The notes under the pieces were generated by a model. The model saw only the letters and a list, made by a program, of their open reading frames with translations. It searched no databases and was not told where the DNA came from. This document shows, piece by piece, positions 40,997-48,917 of a stretch of 64,000 nucleotides of DNA. The translations under genes and the position numbers were made by a program. Within the stretch, counting starts at the first letter, position 1. Every line of letters begins with the position of its first letter. The DNA is from Foliamicus sp965115835 (GTDB lineage Bacteria > Pseudomonadota > Gammaproteobacteria > Steroidobacterales > Foliamicaceae), in the NCBI GenBank assembly GCA_965115835.1, contig OZ220471.1:372001-436000 (forward strand), read 5' to 3'.

Positions 40997-43565
40997 GTTG
41001 ACCGTAGCCAAGCTCGCGGAGAACCTGAAGGTGCCCGTGGAGCACCTCGTGGACCAGTTGGAGCGCGCCGGACATACCTTCGAGGACGCCAGCCAGACGG
41101 TGCCGGATGTCGCTCGCGAGGAATTGCTTGCCTTCCTGCGCAATCGGCACGGTCAGGCTCCGGCAGGCTCCGGGGATTCGGCGATGCCGCGCGAGATCAG
41201 CATCACCCGGCGCGAGTCGGTGGAAGTGGTGCAGGTGGACCAGGGGCGGCGCCGGGCGGTTCAGGTGGACTTCCGGCGCAAGCGCAAGTTCGTCAACCGC
41301 GCCGCCCTGGAACGGGAGGCCCTGGCGCGCCGCCAGGAGGAAGAGACGCGGCGCCGGGAAGAGGAAGAGCAGGCGGCGGAAAAAGCCCGGCAAGACGAAG
41401 CGCTGGCGGCGGAAAAAGCCCGGCAGGACGAAAAGGAGCAGCCACTCGCCGAGGAAGAGGAAAAGGCGCGCGAAGAGGAAGAGAAGGCCGAGCGTCAGGC
41501 CAGGGAGCAGGCCGAGCAGCGAGCCGAATGGGAAAAGGCCCAGGAACAGGCGCGTCTGGAACGCGAAGAGGCCGAGCGGAAAGCCGAAGCGCAAAAGAGG
41601 GCGGAAGCTGCGAAGGCGGCCCGGGCGCGCGAGGAGACCGCGCGCAAACCGGCTCGGCCGGCGAAGGCCTCCCGCGCCAGAAAGACGCCTCCAAGGGAGG
41701 AGTTGCATGTGGCTTCTCACGTCCGGCCACGGCGCGCCCGGCAGCGCAAGGCCCGCCGGCACGCCACCGCCAAGGTCGAGAATGTGAACGCCTTCGTGCG
41801 GCCTGCCGCTCCGGTCGTGCGGACTGTGGAGGTGCCCGAATCCATCACCGTGTCCGAGCTCGCTCGCCAGATGGCGGTAGGAGTGGAGAAGGTGATTGCA
41901 AAGCTGATGCAGGAAGGCGTGATGGCCAGCATCAACGACAGCCTGGATCAGACCACCGCCATGATCATCGTGGAAGCCCTCGGGCACCAGGTTGTGGCGC
42001 AGGATGAGCACGACGAGGAGCGCGCGCTGGTGGAGCGCGCGCAGGCAACCGCTGGCGAACCGGAGCCGCGCGACCCCGTGGTCACCATCATGGGGCATGT
42101 CGATCACGGCAAGACCTCGCTGCTCGACTGCCTGCGCAAGAGTTCCGTCGCGGAAGGCGAGGCCGGAGGCATTACCCAGCATATTGGCGCATACCGGGTG
42201 CGAGCCCGCGGTGGCTCGATTACCTTTCTGGACACCCCCGGCCATGCGGCCTTTACCGCCATGCGGGCGCGCGGCGCCCGACTGACCGACATCGTGATTC
42301 TGGTCATCGCCGCCGACGATGGGGTGAAGCCGCAGACCGAGGAGGCGATCAAGCACGCCCAGGCCGCGGAGGCGCCCATCGTGGTGGCCATCAACAAGAT
42401 CGACCTTGCCGAGGCGGATCCCACCGAGGTTCGAAACCGGTTGAACGTGCTGGGCCTGGCGCCCGAGGATTACGGCGGCGACACGCAGGTCGCCGAGGTG
42501 TCCGCCCGGACCGGCCAGGGAATCGACGAGCTGCTGGAGAAGGTCCTGCTGCAGGGGGATTTGCTGGAACTGCGCGCGCGGCGATCCGGCGGCGCGCGCG
42601 GCGTGGTCGTGGAGTCCGCCATCGAAACGGGAAGGGGGCCGGTCACCACGCTGCTGGTGACGGAAGGGCGCCTGCGCAAGGGCGACATCCTGGTGGCCGG
42701 CTCGGAGTTCGGCCGGGTGCAGTCCCTGCGGGACGAGAATGGCAAACCGGTGGATCAGGCCTTGCCATCGGTCCCGGTGGTGGTTCAGGGCCTTTCGGGC
42801 GCTCCCGGCGCGGGCGAGGACGCCATCGTGTTCCCCAGCGAGCGCGCGGCGCGCGAGTTGGCCGAGTATCGCGCTCGCGCCGAGCGCGACAGGCAACTGG
42901 CTCAAAAACAGGCGCAGCCCGTCTTCAGTGGCGCTTTTCCGGCCGATGAGGAGATCAGGGTGGTGCGTCTGGTCATCAAGGCCGATGTGCGCGGCAGCGT
43001 GGAGGCCCTGCGGGATGCGCTCATGCGGCTGGGTCGCGAGTCGGTGGAGGTTGATGTGATTTCTTCGGGCGCCGGCGCCATTACGGAATCGGATGTCAAC
43101 CTGGCGGCCACCTCCGGCGCCTCCATCATCGGGTTCAACGTGCGGATGGATCCCGCCGCGCAACAGGCGCGCAAGGCCAAGGGCGTGGAAGTGCGCTATT
43201 ACAGCGTGATCTACGAGGTCATCGATGACGTTCAGGATGTGATCAAGGGCCACCTCGCGCCCGTGGTTCGCGAAACGATCGTTGGCAACGCCGAGGTTCG
43301 CGAAGTGTTTCGCTCTCCCAAGTTCGGCGATATTGCCGGGTGCCTTGTCACTGACGGTCTGGTCAAGCGTCACAACCCCATCCGCGTGCTGCGCGACAGC
43401 GTGGTGATTTTCGAAGGCGAACTCGAATCGCTGCGCCGGTTCAAGGACGATGTGGAGCAGGTCAGGGCGGGCACCGAATGCGGGATTGGAGTGCGCAATT
43501 ACAAGAACGTTCGCGTTGGCGACATCATCGAGTGCTTCGAAAGCGTGGAGGAAGCCCGCGACTGA
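40989..43565 (+). CDS. infB: Translation initiation factor IF-2
   Basis: 858-residue GTPase that delivers fMet-tRNA to the 30S subunit. It contains an IF2_N domain (~1-55), a long Glu/Arg/Ala-rich charged region (~105-240), a second IF2_N-like domain (~280-340), and the G domain with G-H-V-D-H-G-K-T (~369), D-T-P-G-H-A (~415) and N-K-I-D (~469). Domains II-IV follow, including the C-terminal fMet-tRNA-binding part. Length is near E. coli IF2 (890). It is coupled to nusA by the 8-nt overlap and followed 72 nt later by rbfA. Confidence 0.96.
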   Translation: MTELTVAKLAENLKVPVEHLVDQLERAGHTFEDASQTVPDVAREELLAFLRNRHGQAPAGSGDSAMPREISITRRESVEVVQVDQGRRRAVQVDFRRKRKFVNRAALEREALARRQEEETRRREEEEQAAEKARQDEALAAEKARQDEKEQPLAEEEEKAREEEEKAERQAREQAEQRAEWEKAQEQARLEREEAERKAEAQKRAEAAKAARAREETARKPARPAKASRARKTPPREELHVASHVRPRRARQRKARRHATAKVENVNAFVRPAAPVVRTVEVPESITVSELARQMAVGVEKVIAKLMQEGVMASINDSLDQTTAMIIVEALGHQVVAQDEHDEERALVERAQATAGEPEPRDPVVTIMGHVDHGKTSLLDCLRKSSVAEGEAGGITQHIGAYRVRARGGSITFLDTPGHAAFTAMRARGARLTDIVILVIAADDGVKPQTEEAIKHAQAAEAPIVVAINKIDLAEADPTEVRNRLNVLGLAPEDYGGDTQVAEVSARTGQGIDELLEKVLLQGDLLELRARRSGGARGVVVESAIETGRGPVTTLLVTEGRLRKGDILVAGSEFGRVQSLRDENGKPVDQALPSVPVVVQGLSGAPGAGEDAIVFPSERAARELAEYRARAERDRQLAQKQAQPVFSGAFPADEEIRVVRLVIKADVRGSVEALRDALMRLGRESVEVDVISSGAGAITESDVNLAATSGASIIGFNVRMDPAAQQARKAKGVEVRYYSVIYEVIDDVQDVIKGHLAPVVRETIVGNAEVREVFRSPKFGDIAGCLVTDGLVKRHNPIRVLRDSVVIFEGELESLRRFKDDVEQVRAGTECGIGVRNYKNVRVGDIIECFESVEEARD

Positions 43566-43637
43566 GCTGCGAGTTCGGCGCTCTCGGGATTGACGCCGAA
43601 AGCGGTTCCGTCGCAAAGGCAAGGGATTCCGGCGTCC

Positions 43638-44042
43638 GTGGCTCGTGAGTTCACGCGCGCGCAGCGGCTGGCCTCCAGGGCGCTGCGCATCCTTGCGGAC
43701 ATGCATCATTCCCGGTTGCGCGACCCGAGGCTTTCCGGCGTGCAGTTCACGCATGTCCGGTTTTCCAGGGATCTGGGCGTGTGCAGGATCTGGTATCTGC
43801 CCGGTCCTGCCGGAGCGGAGGCGACCGCGGCCTCGCTCCGCTCTGCTTGCGGATACATGCGCAAGCTCTTCGGAGAGAGCTTGCGCTTGCGCCGCCAGCC
43901 GGAGTTGCGCTTTGTGCGGGACGACACCCAGGCGCGCGGCGACGCATTGGCCCGGCGGATCGAGGAGGCCGTGCGCAGGGAAGAGCAGGTTCGCGCCGGT
44001 CCATTGCGGGGTCCGCGCGCACCGGAAACGGCGGAAGAATGA
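43638..44042 (+). CDS. rbfA: 30S ribosome-binding factor RbfA
   Basis: 134-residue cold-shock and 16S maturation factor with a KH-like fold. GTG 43638 is chosen because translation then begins A-R-E-F-x-R-x-Q-R, aligning with E. coli A-K-E-F-G-R-P-Q-R, and because AAGGGA lies about 11 nt upstream. The conserved D-P-R-L near residue 32 and the F-S-R-D-L segment are visible. The stop overlaps the truB start by 4 nt (ATGA). Confidence 0.9.
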   Translation: MAREFTRAQRLASRALRILADMHHSRLRDPRLSGVQFTHVRFSRDLGVCRIWYLPGPAGAEATAASLRSACGYMRKLFGESLRLRRQPELRFVRDDTQARGDALARRIEEAVRREEQVRAGPLRGPRAPETAEE

Positions 44043-44986
44043 GGGAGGCTGTGGCAGTCCGCTCCGCGGGCAAGCGGGATGTGACCGGCGTGCTGTTGCT
44101 GGACAAGCCGCAGGGGCTGACTTCCAATCAGGCCCTGCAGCGGGTCAAGCGTCTGTTCGCCGCGCGCAAGGCCGGGCACACGGGCAGCCTGGATCCCATT
44201 GCGACCGGGATGCTGCCCTTGTGCCTGGGCGAAGCGACCAAGTTGTCCGCCTATCTGCTCAAGGCCGACAAGCGCTACCTGGTCACCGCCGAGGTCGGCC
44301 GCAAGACCGATACCGGCGACGCCACCGGCGCCACGGTTCTGGAAAGGCCTTGCGACCGTCTGGACCGTGCGGCGCTGGAGGCGGCGCTGGAGCGCTTCAC
44401 GGGCGAAATCGAACAGGTTCCGCCCATGTACTCGGCGCTCAAGCACAAGGGCCGGCGTCTGTACAAACTGGCTCGCGAGGGGCGCACAGTGGAGCGGCCG
44501 CCGCGCCGCGTCCGGATCCACCGTATCGCTATCGAGGAATTCTCCCCGTCCGCGCCGGTGTTCTCGCTTTCCTGCGGAAGCGGAGTGTATGTCCGCACCC
44601 TGATCGAAGATCTGGCCGGATCGCTGGGCGTCCTGGCCTGCGTCAGCGCCCTCAGGCGGTTGAGCGTGACGCCGTTCGACGAGACCGCCATGGTGACCCT
44701 GGAAGGACTGGAGACTGCCGCCGCCAGGGGACATTCGGCTCTGGACGCCATGCTGTTGCCTGCCGATGTTTCTGTGAAGGGCTTGCCGGCCGTGCGACTT
44801 TCGGGCGGCGAGAGCTTCTGTCTGCAGCGCGGCAATCCGGTGGCGGCGGGCCGGGGAGAACGGCCCGGCCCGGTCCGGCTGTACATCGGCAAACGGCAGT
44901 TCATCGGCATTGGCGAGGTCACGCCGGATGGCCAGGTGGCGCCGCGCCGGCTGCTGAGGCCTCAGCCGGCGCGGCTTGCGGAGTGA
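44039..44986 (+). CDS. truB: tRNA pseudouridine(55) synthase TruB
   Basis: 315-residue enzyme that makes pseudouridine 55 in the T loop of tRNAs; same length as E. coli TruB (314). The catalytic Asp lies in G-H-T-G-S-L-D-P-I-A-T-G-M-L-P. Other family motifs include K-R-Y-L-V-T-A-E-V-G, P-M-Y-S-A-L-K-H-K-G and the C-terminal PUA-like region with G-I-G-E-V-T-P-D-G. ATG 44039 overlaps the rbfA stop by 4 nt. It is followed by a 122-nt gap with a possible rpsO promoter. Confidence 0.95.
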   Translation: MREAVAVRSAGKRDVTGVLLLDKPQGLTSNQALQRVKRLFAARKAGHTGSLDPIATGMLPLCLGEATKLSAYLLKADKRYLVTAEVGRKTDTGDATGATVLERPCDRLDRAALEAALERFTGEIEQVPPMYSALKHKGRRLYKLAREGRTVERPPRRVRIHRIAIEEFSPSAPVFSLSCGSGVYVRTLIEDLAGSLGVLACVSALRRLSVTPFDETAMVTLEGLETAAARGHSALDAMLLPADVSVKGLPAVRLSGGESFCLQRGNPVAAGRGERPGPVRLYIGKRQFIGIGEVTPDGQVAPRRLLRPQPARLAE

Positions 44987-45070
44987 TCGGTTCCTTGCAG
45001 CGCCGCCGTCAGGATCCGGGAAGTGGGTCGCCGCTGGCTGTGCAGGCGCATTGCGGATCAAAGAAAGGGT

Positions 45071-45076
45071 ACAATG
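45071..45076 (+). promoter_or_regulatory. Possible -10 box (TACAAT) of an rpsO promoter
   Basis: TACAAT lies about 33 nt upstream of the rpsO start, in the truB-rpsO gap; the coordinate may be off by one. A TTGCGG element lies only 14 nt upstream of it, which is short for a -35. E. coli rpsO has its own promoter at the same place, which supports the reading but does not prove it. Confidence 0.35.
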
Positions 45077-45108
45077 CGCAGCTTGAACTCGGGCGGAAGG
45101 CTCACTAC

Positions 45109-45378
45109 ATGGCACTTGACTCAAGCCAGATCGGCGCAACCGTGCAGGAATACCGGCGCGGCCCGGCGGACACAGGATCCACCGAGGTTCAGGTGGCGTT
45201 GTTGTCGGCGCGCATTGACGCGCTTTCCGGTCCGGTTCGGGAGCACAAACAGGACCACCATTCGCGCAGCGGTTTGCTGCGCATGGTCAATCGCCGTCGC
45301 CGGCTGCTCAAATATCTGCGAAGCAAGGATCAGGAGCGCTACGCCAGGCTGATTGCCCGGCTCGGTCTGCGCCGCTGA
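45109..45378 (+). CDS. rpsO: 30S ribosomal protein S15
   Basis: 89 residues, the standard S15 length, binding 16S rRNA in the central domain. Recognisable segments are D-T-G-S-T-E-V-Q-V-A-L-L-S-A-R-I, H-S-R-S-G-L-L-R-M-V and R-R-R-L-L-K-Y-L. GGCGGAAGG a few bases upstream of ATG 45109 is a good ribosome-binding site. It lies between truB and pnp as in E. coli; the 195-nt gap to pnp carries hairpins. Confidence 0.97.
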   Translation: MALDSSQIGATVQEYRRGPADTGSTEVQVALLSARIDALSGPVREHKQDHHSRSGLLRMVNRRRRLLKYLRSKDQERYARLIARLGLRR

Positions 45379-45499
45379 GCTCAGCAACCAGGAATACCGA
45401 GACGGCAACAACCGGATCTTCCTGCATCGGTCCCGTCCGCAAGCGCAGGCCTTATTTGTCCCGAGATCTCCAATCGAACCCTACCAGGGCAGCCCAGGG

Positions 45500-45543
45500 G
45501 CTCCGTTTGCGGAGCGGGGATGATGTGTGCGCTAATTGAGCGC
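45500..45543 (+). promoter_or_regulatory. pnp leader: two hairpins upstream of the start
   Basis: A perfect 6-bp stem GCTCCG-TTTG-CGGAGC spans 45500-45515 and a 5-bp stem GCGCT-AATTG-AGCGC spans 45529-45543. Neither is followed by a T-run, so they are not simple terminators. In E. coli the pnp leader folds into a hairpin cut by RNase III, through which PNPase represses its own synthesis. These stems are candidates for a similar function, though short for an RNase III site. Confidence 0.35.
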
Positions 45544-45573
45544 GGCGGAAATAATTTTCAAAGCGAGGTGGCA

Positions 45574-47985
45574 GTGTCTATCGTAAAAAAAGAATTCCAG
45601 TACGGCGACCATGTGGTAACGCTGGAAACAGGCAGGATGGCGCGGCAGGCCGATGGCGCGGTAGTCGTGAGCATGTCGGAGACGGTCGTACTGGTAACCG
45701 TGGTGGGCGCCAGGACAGCCGACTCCGGTCGCGATTTCCTGCCGCTCACCGTCAATTATCAGGAAAAGACCTATGCCGCGGGGCGCATCCCGGGCGGGTT
45801 CTTCCGCCGGGAGGGACGTCCCACGGAAAAGGAAACGCTGACCTGCCGCCTGATCGACCGACCCTTGCGGCCCATGTTCCCCAAGGGTTTTTTCCATGAC
45901 GTTCAAGTGATTGCAACGGTTCTCTCCACCAATCAGGAGGTTGATCCGGACATCCCGTCCATGCTGGGCGCGTTCGCCGCGGTCGCCCTTTCGGGCCTGC
46001 CGTGCGCCGGACCCATGGGGGCGGCCCGGGTGGGCTGGGTCGACGGGAAATTTGTCGTCAATCCCACTGCCGGGGAGCTGGAGGCCTCGCGGCTGAACCT
46101 TGTGGTTGCGGGTACCGAAACCGCGGTCCTGATGGTGGAGTCCGAAGCGGATCTGCTGTCCGAGGAGGTCATGCTCGACGCCGTGCTGTTCGGTCACGAG
46201 CAAATGCAGGTCGCCATCGAGGCGATACAGGAGCTTGCCGCGGAGGCCGGCAAGCCGGCCTGGGATTGGCAGGCCCGACCGGAGAACGAGGAACTGGCGG
46301 CCGCGGTGGCGAGCAGCGCCGGGGGTGATTTGACGGAAGCCTACGCCATAACGGAGAAAACCCCGCGCAACGAGCGGCTTCGCGAAATCCGCGCCCGGGT
46401 GACGGAAGAGTTGGCCGGCGATGGCGCGGAGGCTTCGCCGACGCGGGCTGTTGCGTCCGCGCTCGGCAGCCTGGAGAAACGCATCGTGCGCGAGCGCGTG
46501 CTTGCGGGCCAGCCGCGCATCGACGGGCGCGACCATTTCACGGTGCGCGACCTCGACATCGAGGTGGGGCTGCTGCCCCGAACCCACGGTTCGGCCCTCT
46601 TCACGCGCGGCGAGACGCAGGCGCTGGTGACCGCCACGCTGGGCACCGACCGCGACGCCCAGATCATTGAAGCCCTGGACGGCAGCAGCCGTGACCGGTT
46701 CATGCTGCATTACAACTTCCCTCCGTATTCGGTGGGCGAGACCGGCTTCATGGCCGGACCCAAGCGGCGCGAGATCGGGCACGGCCGGTTGGCCCGGCGG
46801 GGCATCGCCGCGGTGTTGCCCAACATGGAGGAGTTTCCGTACGTCATCCGCGTGGTCTCGGAAATTACCGAATCGAACGGCTCCAGTTCCATGGCCAGCG
46901 TGTGCGGCGCAAGTCTGGCGCTGATGGACGCCGGAGTGCAACTGAAGGCGCCGGTGGCCGGCATCGCCATGGGTCTGGTCAAGGAAGGCGAGCGATATGC
47001 GATCCTGACCGATATCCTGGGGGACGAGGACCATCTGGGCGACATGGACTTCAAGGTGGCGGGCGCCGAGGATGGAGTGAGCGCCCTGCAGATGGACATC
47101 AAGATCGATGGGATCACTCGCGAAATCATGGCCGAGGCGCTGGAGCAGGCGCGCGTGGCGCGGCTGCGCATACTTGCGTCCATGAGTCAGGTCATCTCCG
47201 TTTCCCGCGAGAAGGTCTCCGATTGGGCGCCGTCCATTTTCACCATGCAGATCGACCGCGAGAAGATCGGCGATGTGATCGGCAAGGGCGGTGCGGTCAT
47301 CCGGGCGATTACCGAGGAAACCGGGGCCGAGATCAATATCGAGGACGACGGCACCGTGAAAATTGCTTCCGTGGGCGGCGAGTCGGGCCGCGAGGCGCGC
47401 AGGAGAATCGAACTGATCGCGTCCGATGTGGAGGTTGGCAAGGTGTATGACGGCAAGGTAGCCCGCCTGATGGACTTCGGCGCCTTTGTCACCATCGTTC
47501 CGGGCAAGGACGGTCTGGTGCATATTTCGCAGATTTCCGACGAACGGGTGGAGCGGGTCGGCGACCGGCTGGCGGAAGGCGACGCCGTGCGCGTGAAGGT
47601 GCTGGAGGTGGACCGCCAGGGGCGGATCCGTCTGAGCATGCGCAATCTCGACGGCGACGGCGACGAGGATTCCTCCGAACCCAGGCCCTCCAGGCGCAGC
47701 CGGAGCCAGGAAGTCGAGGTGGGCAAGGTGTATGACGGCGCCGTTTCCAGCGTGATGGACTATGGCGCCTTCGTGACCCTGCTCCCCGGCACCGACGGTC
47801 TGGTGCATATTTCGCAGATGTCGGACCGGCGTGTCGAGCGCACCAGCGACCTGCTCAAGACAGGCGACCCCGTGAAAGTGCGGGTGATGGAGGTGGACGA
47901 CCGCGGCCGTATCCGCCTGACCATGCGGGGATTGTCGGAAGACGGTTCCGGAGCGAGACGCCGCCGCCGTCGCGCCAAGGTTTGA
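45574..47985 (+). CDS. pnp: Polynucleotide phosphorylase with two C-terminal S1 domains
   Basis: 803 residues; 3'-to-5' phosphorolytic exoribonuclease of the RNA degradosome. Two RNase PH-like domains flank an alpha-helical linker (second core with Q-A-L-V-T-A-T-L-G-T-D). A KH domain follows (I-G-K-G-G-A-V-I-R), then an S1 domain at ~619-694 and a second, closely similar S1 at ~714-789, ending in a poly-Arg tail. E. coli PNPase has about 711 residues and one S1. Start GTG 45574 is preferred (GAGGTGG just upstream, protein beginning like E. coli before K-E-F-Q-Y-G); the frame is also open from ATG 45520. It is the last gene of the cluster, convergent with dksA. Confidence 0.95.
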   Translation: MSIVKKEFQYGDHVVTLETGRMARQADGAVVVSMSETVVLVTVVGARTADSGRDFLPLTVNYQEKTYAAGRIPGGFFRREGRPTEKETLTCRLIDRPLRPMFPKGFFHDVQVIATVLSTNQEVDPDIPSMLGAFAAVALSGLPCAGPMGAARVGWVDGKFVVNPTAGELEASRLNLVVAGTETAVLMVESEADLLSEEVMLDAVLFGHEQMQVAIEAIQELAAEAGKPAWDWQARPENEELAAAVASSAGGDLTEAYAITEKTPRNERLREIRARVTEELAGDGAEASPTRAVASALGSLEKRIVRERVLAGQPRIDGRDHFTVRDLDIEVGLLPRTHGSALFTRGETQALVTATLGTDRDAQIIEALDGSSRDRFMLHYNFPPYSVGETGFMAGPKRREIGHGRLARRGIAAVLPNMEEFPYVIRVVSEITESNGSSSMASVCGASLALMDAGVQLKAPVAGIAMGLVKEGERYAILTDILGDEDHLGDMDFKVAGAEDGVSALQMDIKIDGITREIMAEALEQARVARLRILASMSQVISVSREKVSDWAPSIFTMQIDREKIGDVIGKGGAVIRAITEETGAEINIEDDGTVKIASVGGESGREARRRIELIASDVEVGKVYDGKVARLMDFGAFVTIVPGKDGLVHISQISDERVERVGDRLAEGDAVRVKVLEVDRQGRIRLSMRNLDGDGDEDSSEPRPSRRSRSQEVEVGKVYDGAVSSVMDYGAFVTLLPGTDGLVHISQMSDRRVERTSDLLKTGDPVKVRVMEVDDRGRIRLTMRGLSEDGSGARRRRRRAKV

Positions 47986-47993
47986 CCGAAGGG

Positions 47994-48016
47994 GAAGCCG
48001 GCAAGCGCCCGGCTTC
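47994..48016. terminator. Hairpin between convergent pnp and dksA
   Basis: GAAGCCGG and CCGGCTTC pair perfectly over 8 bp around a 7-nt loop, 8 nt after the pnp stop and 8 nt before the dksA stop on the other strand. Position between convergent genes suggests a shared bidirectional terminator. There is no T-run on either side, so it may act mainly as an RNA 3'-end stabiliser. Confidence 0.45.
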
Positions 48017-48024
48017 GGTTCGGG

Positions 48025-48465
48025 TCAGCGGGTGGTGCGGTCGCGGTACTGCCGTTCGGCCAATTCGCGGTGCTGCTGCGCCTCTACCGAGAGCGTGGCG
48101 ACCGGGCGGGCCTGCAGCCTTTCCAGGCCGATTTCCTCCCCGGTTTCTTCGCAGTAGCCGTAGCTGCCGTCATTGATGCGCTCCAGGGCGGCGTTGATCT
48201 TCTTGAGCAGCTTGCGTTCGCGGTCGCGGGTGCGCAATTCCAGGCCGAATTCGGATTCCTGGGTGGCGCGGTCGCTGGGGTCCGGAAAATTGCTGGCGTC
48301 GTCACGCATGTGATGGACAGTACGCGTTACCTCGCCGATCAACTCGGCTTTCCATGCCAGCAATATCTTGCGGAAATGCTCCAGTTGGGCATCGCTCATG
48401 TACTTCTCGCCCTTCCTGGGTCGATAGGGCGCAATGCCGTGTATGAGTTGGTCGTTCGTGGCCAT
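48025..48465 (-). CDS. dksA: RNA polymerase-binding transcription factor DksA, zinc-independent type
   Basis: 146-residue coiled-coil protein that acts with ppGpp on RNA polymerase. The tip motif N-F-P-D-P-S-D-R-A gives D62, D65 and A67, matching E. coli D71, D74 and A76. The C4 zinc finger is degraded: only C105 remains, with T108, S126 and A129 at the other positions (CxxT-x17-SxxA). Pseudomonas aeruginosa DksA2, which works without zinc, has a comparable pattern. The C-terminal E-I-G-L-E-R-L-x-A-R-P segment is retained, so it is very likely functional. It sits downstream of queF with 15 nt between, and a possible own promoter overlaps the queF stop. Confidence 0.93.
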   Translation of the reverse strand: MATNDQLIHGIAPYRPRKGEKYMSDAQLEHFRKILLAWKAELIGEVTRTVHHMRDDASNFPDPSDRATQESEFGLELRTRDRERKLLKKINAALERINDGSYGYCEETGEEIGLERLQARPVATLSVEAQQHRELAERQYRDRTTR

Positions 48466-48479
48466 ATCGAGCGCCCGGA

Positions 48480-48506
48480 ATTATAGCGTCATGGCGCTCT
48501 CGCCAA
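48480..48506 (-). promoter_or_regulatory. Possible dksA promoter over the queF stop codon
   Basis: On the minus strand TATAAT (48485-48480) includes the queF TAA stop. TTGGCG (48506-48501) lies 15 nt upstream, shorter than the optimal 17. The predicted start site near 48473 would leave a leader of only about 8 nt before ATG 48465. The good -10 is clear; function as a promoter is inferred. Confidence 0.35.
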
Positions 48507-48870
48507 GCGGTTGATCCGGCCCCCGGCCGGGCGCCGGATGCTCCACGGTGACCGTGGTGAAGAGGCCTCCGCGAACGTTGAATTTCCCGGTCAGGCGCAT
48601 GTGGCGGGGCTTGAGCGCTGCGACCATCTCGTCGAGTATTTCGTTGGTCACCGCTTCATGGAATGCGCCGCGGTTGCGAAACGCGTTGAGATACAGTTTC
48701 AGCGATTTCAGTTCCACGCACAGCGCCGCCGGCACGTACTCGATCACGAGCTCCGCAAAGTCCGGCTGACCGGTCTTCGGGCACAGGCATGTGAACTCGG
48801 GCGCGCGCACGCGAATGGTATAATCGCGGCCCGTGCGCGGGTTGGGAAAAGTCTCCAGGATGGGGCCCAT
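48481..48870 (-). CDS. queF: NADPH-dependent 7-cyano-7-deazaguanine reductase QueF (short form)
   Basis: 129-residue enzyme reducing preQ0 to preQ1 in queuosine biosynthesis. It is the short, single-domain (B. subtilis-like) form rather than the ~280-residue E. coli form. Catalytic C30 and D37 are in E-F-T-C-L-C-P-K-T-G-Q-P-D, and the QueF motif E-L-K-S-L-K-L-Y follows. It is divergent from smc with only 47 nt between starts and reads into dksA. No other queuosine gene is present in the window. Confidence 0.92.
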   Translation of the reverse strand: MGPILETFPNPRTGRDYTIRVRAPEFTCLCPKTGQPDFAELVIEYVPAALCVELKSLKLYLNAFRNRGAFHEAVTNEILDEMVAALKPRHMRLTGKFNVRGGLFTTVTVEHPAPGRGPDQPLGESAMTL

Positions 48871-48917
48871 GGGCGGAGAATTTACACCAGAGCCCCGGCC
48901 TTTGGGAATGCTGGGCC

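Noticed and set aside
39380..47985. Long minus-strand frames opposite infB, truB and pnp
   Set aside because: Each mirrors a strongly recognised gene on the plus strand and has no start signal or recognisable domain.
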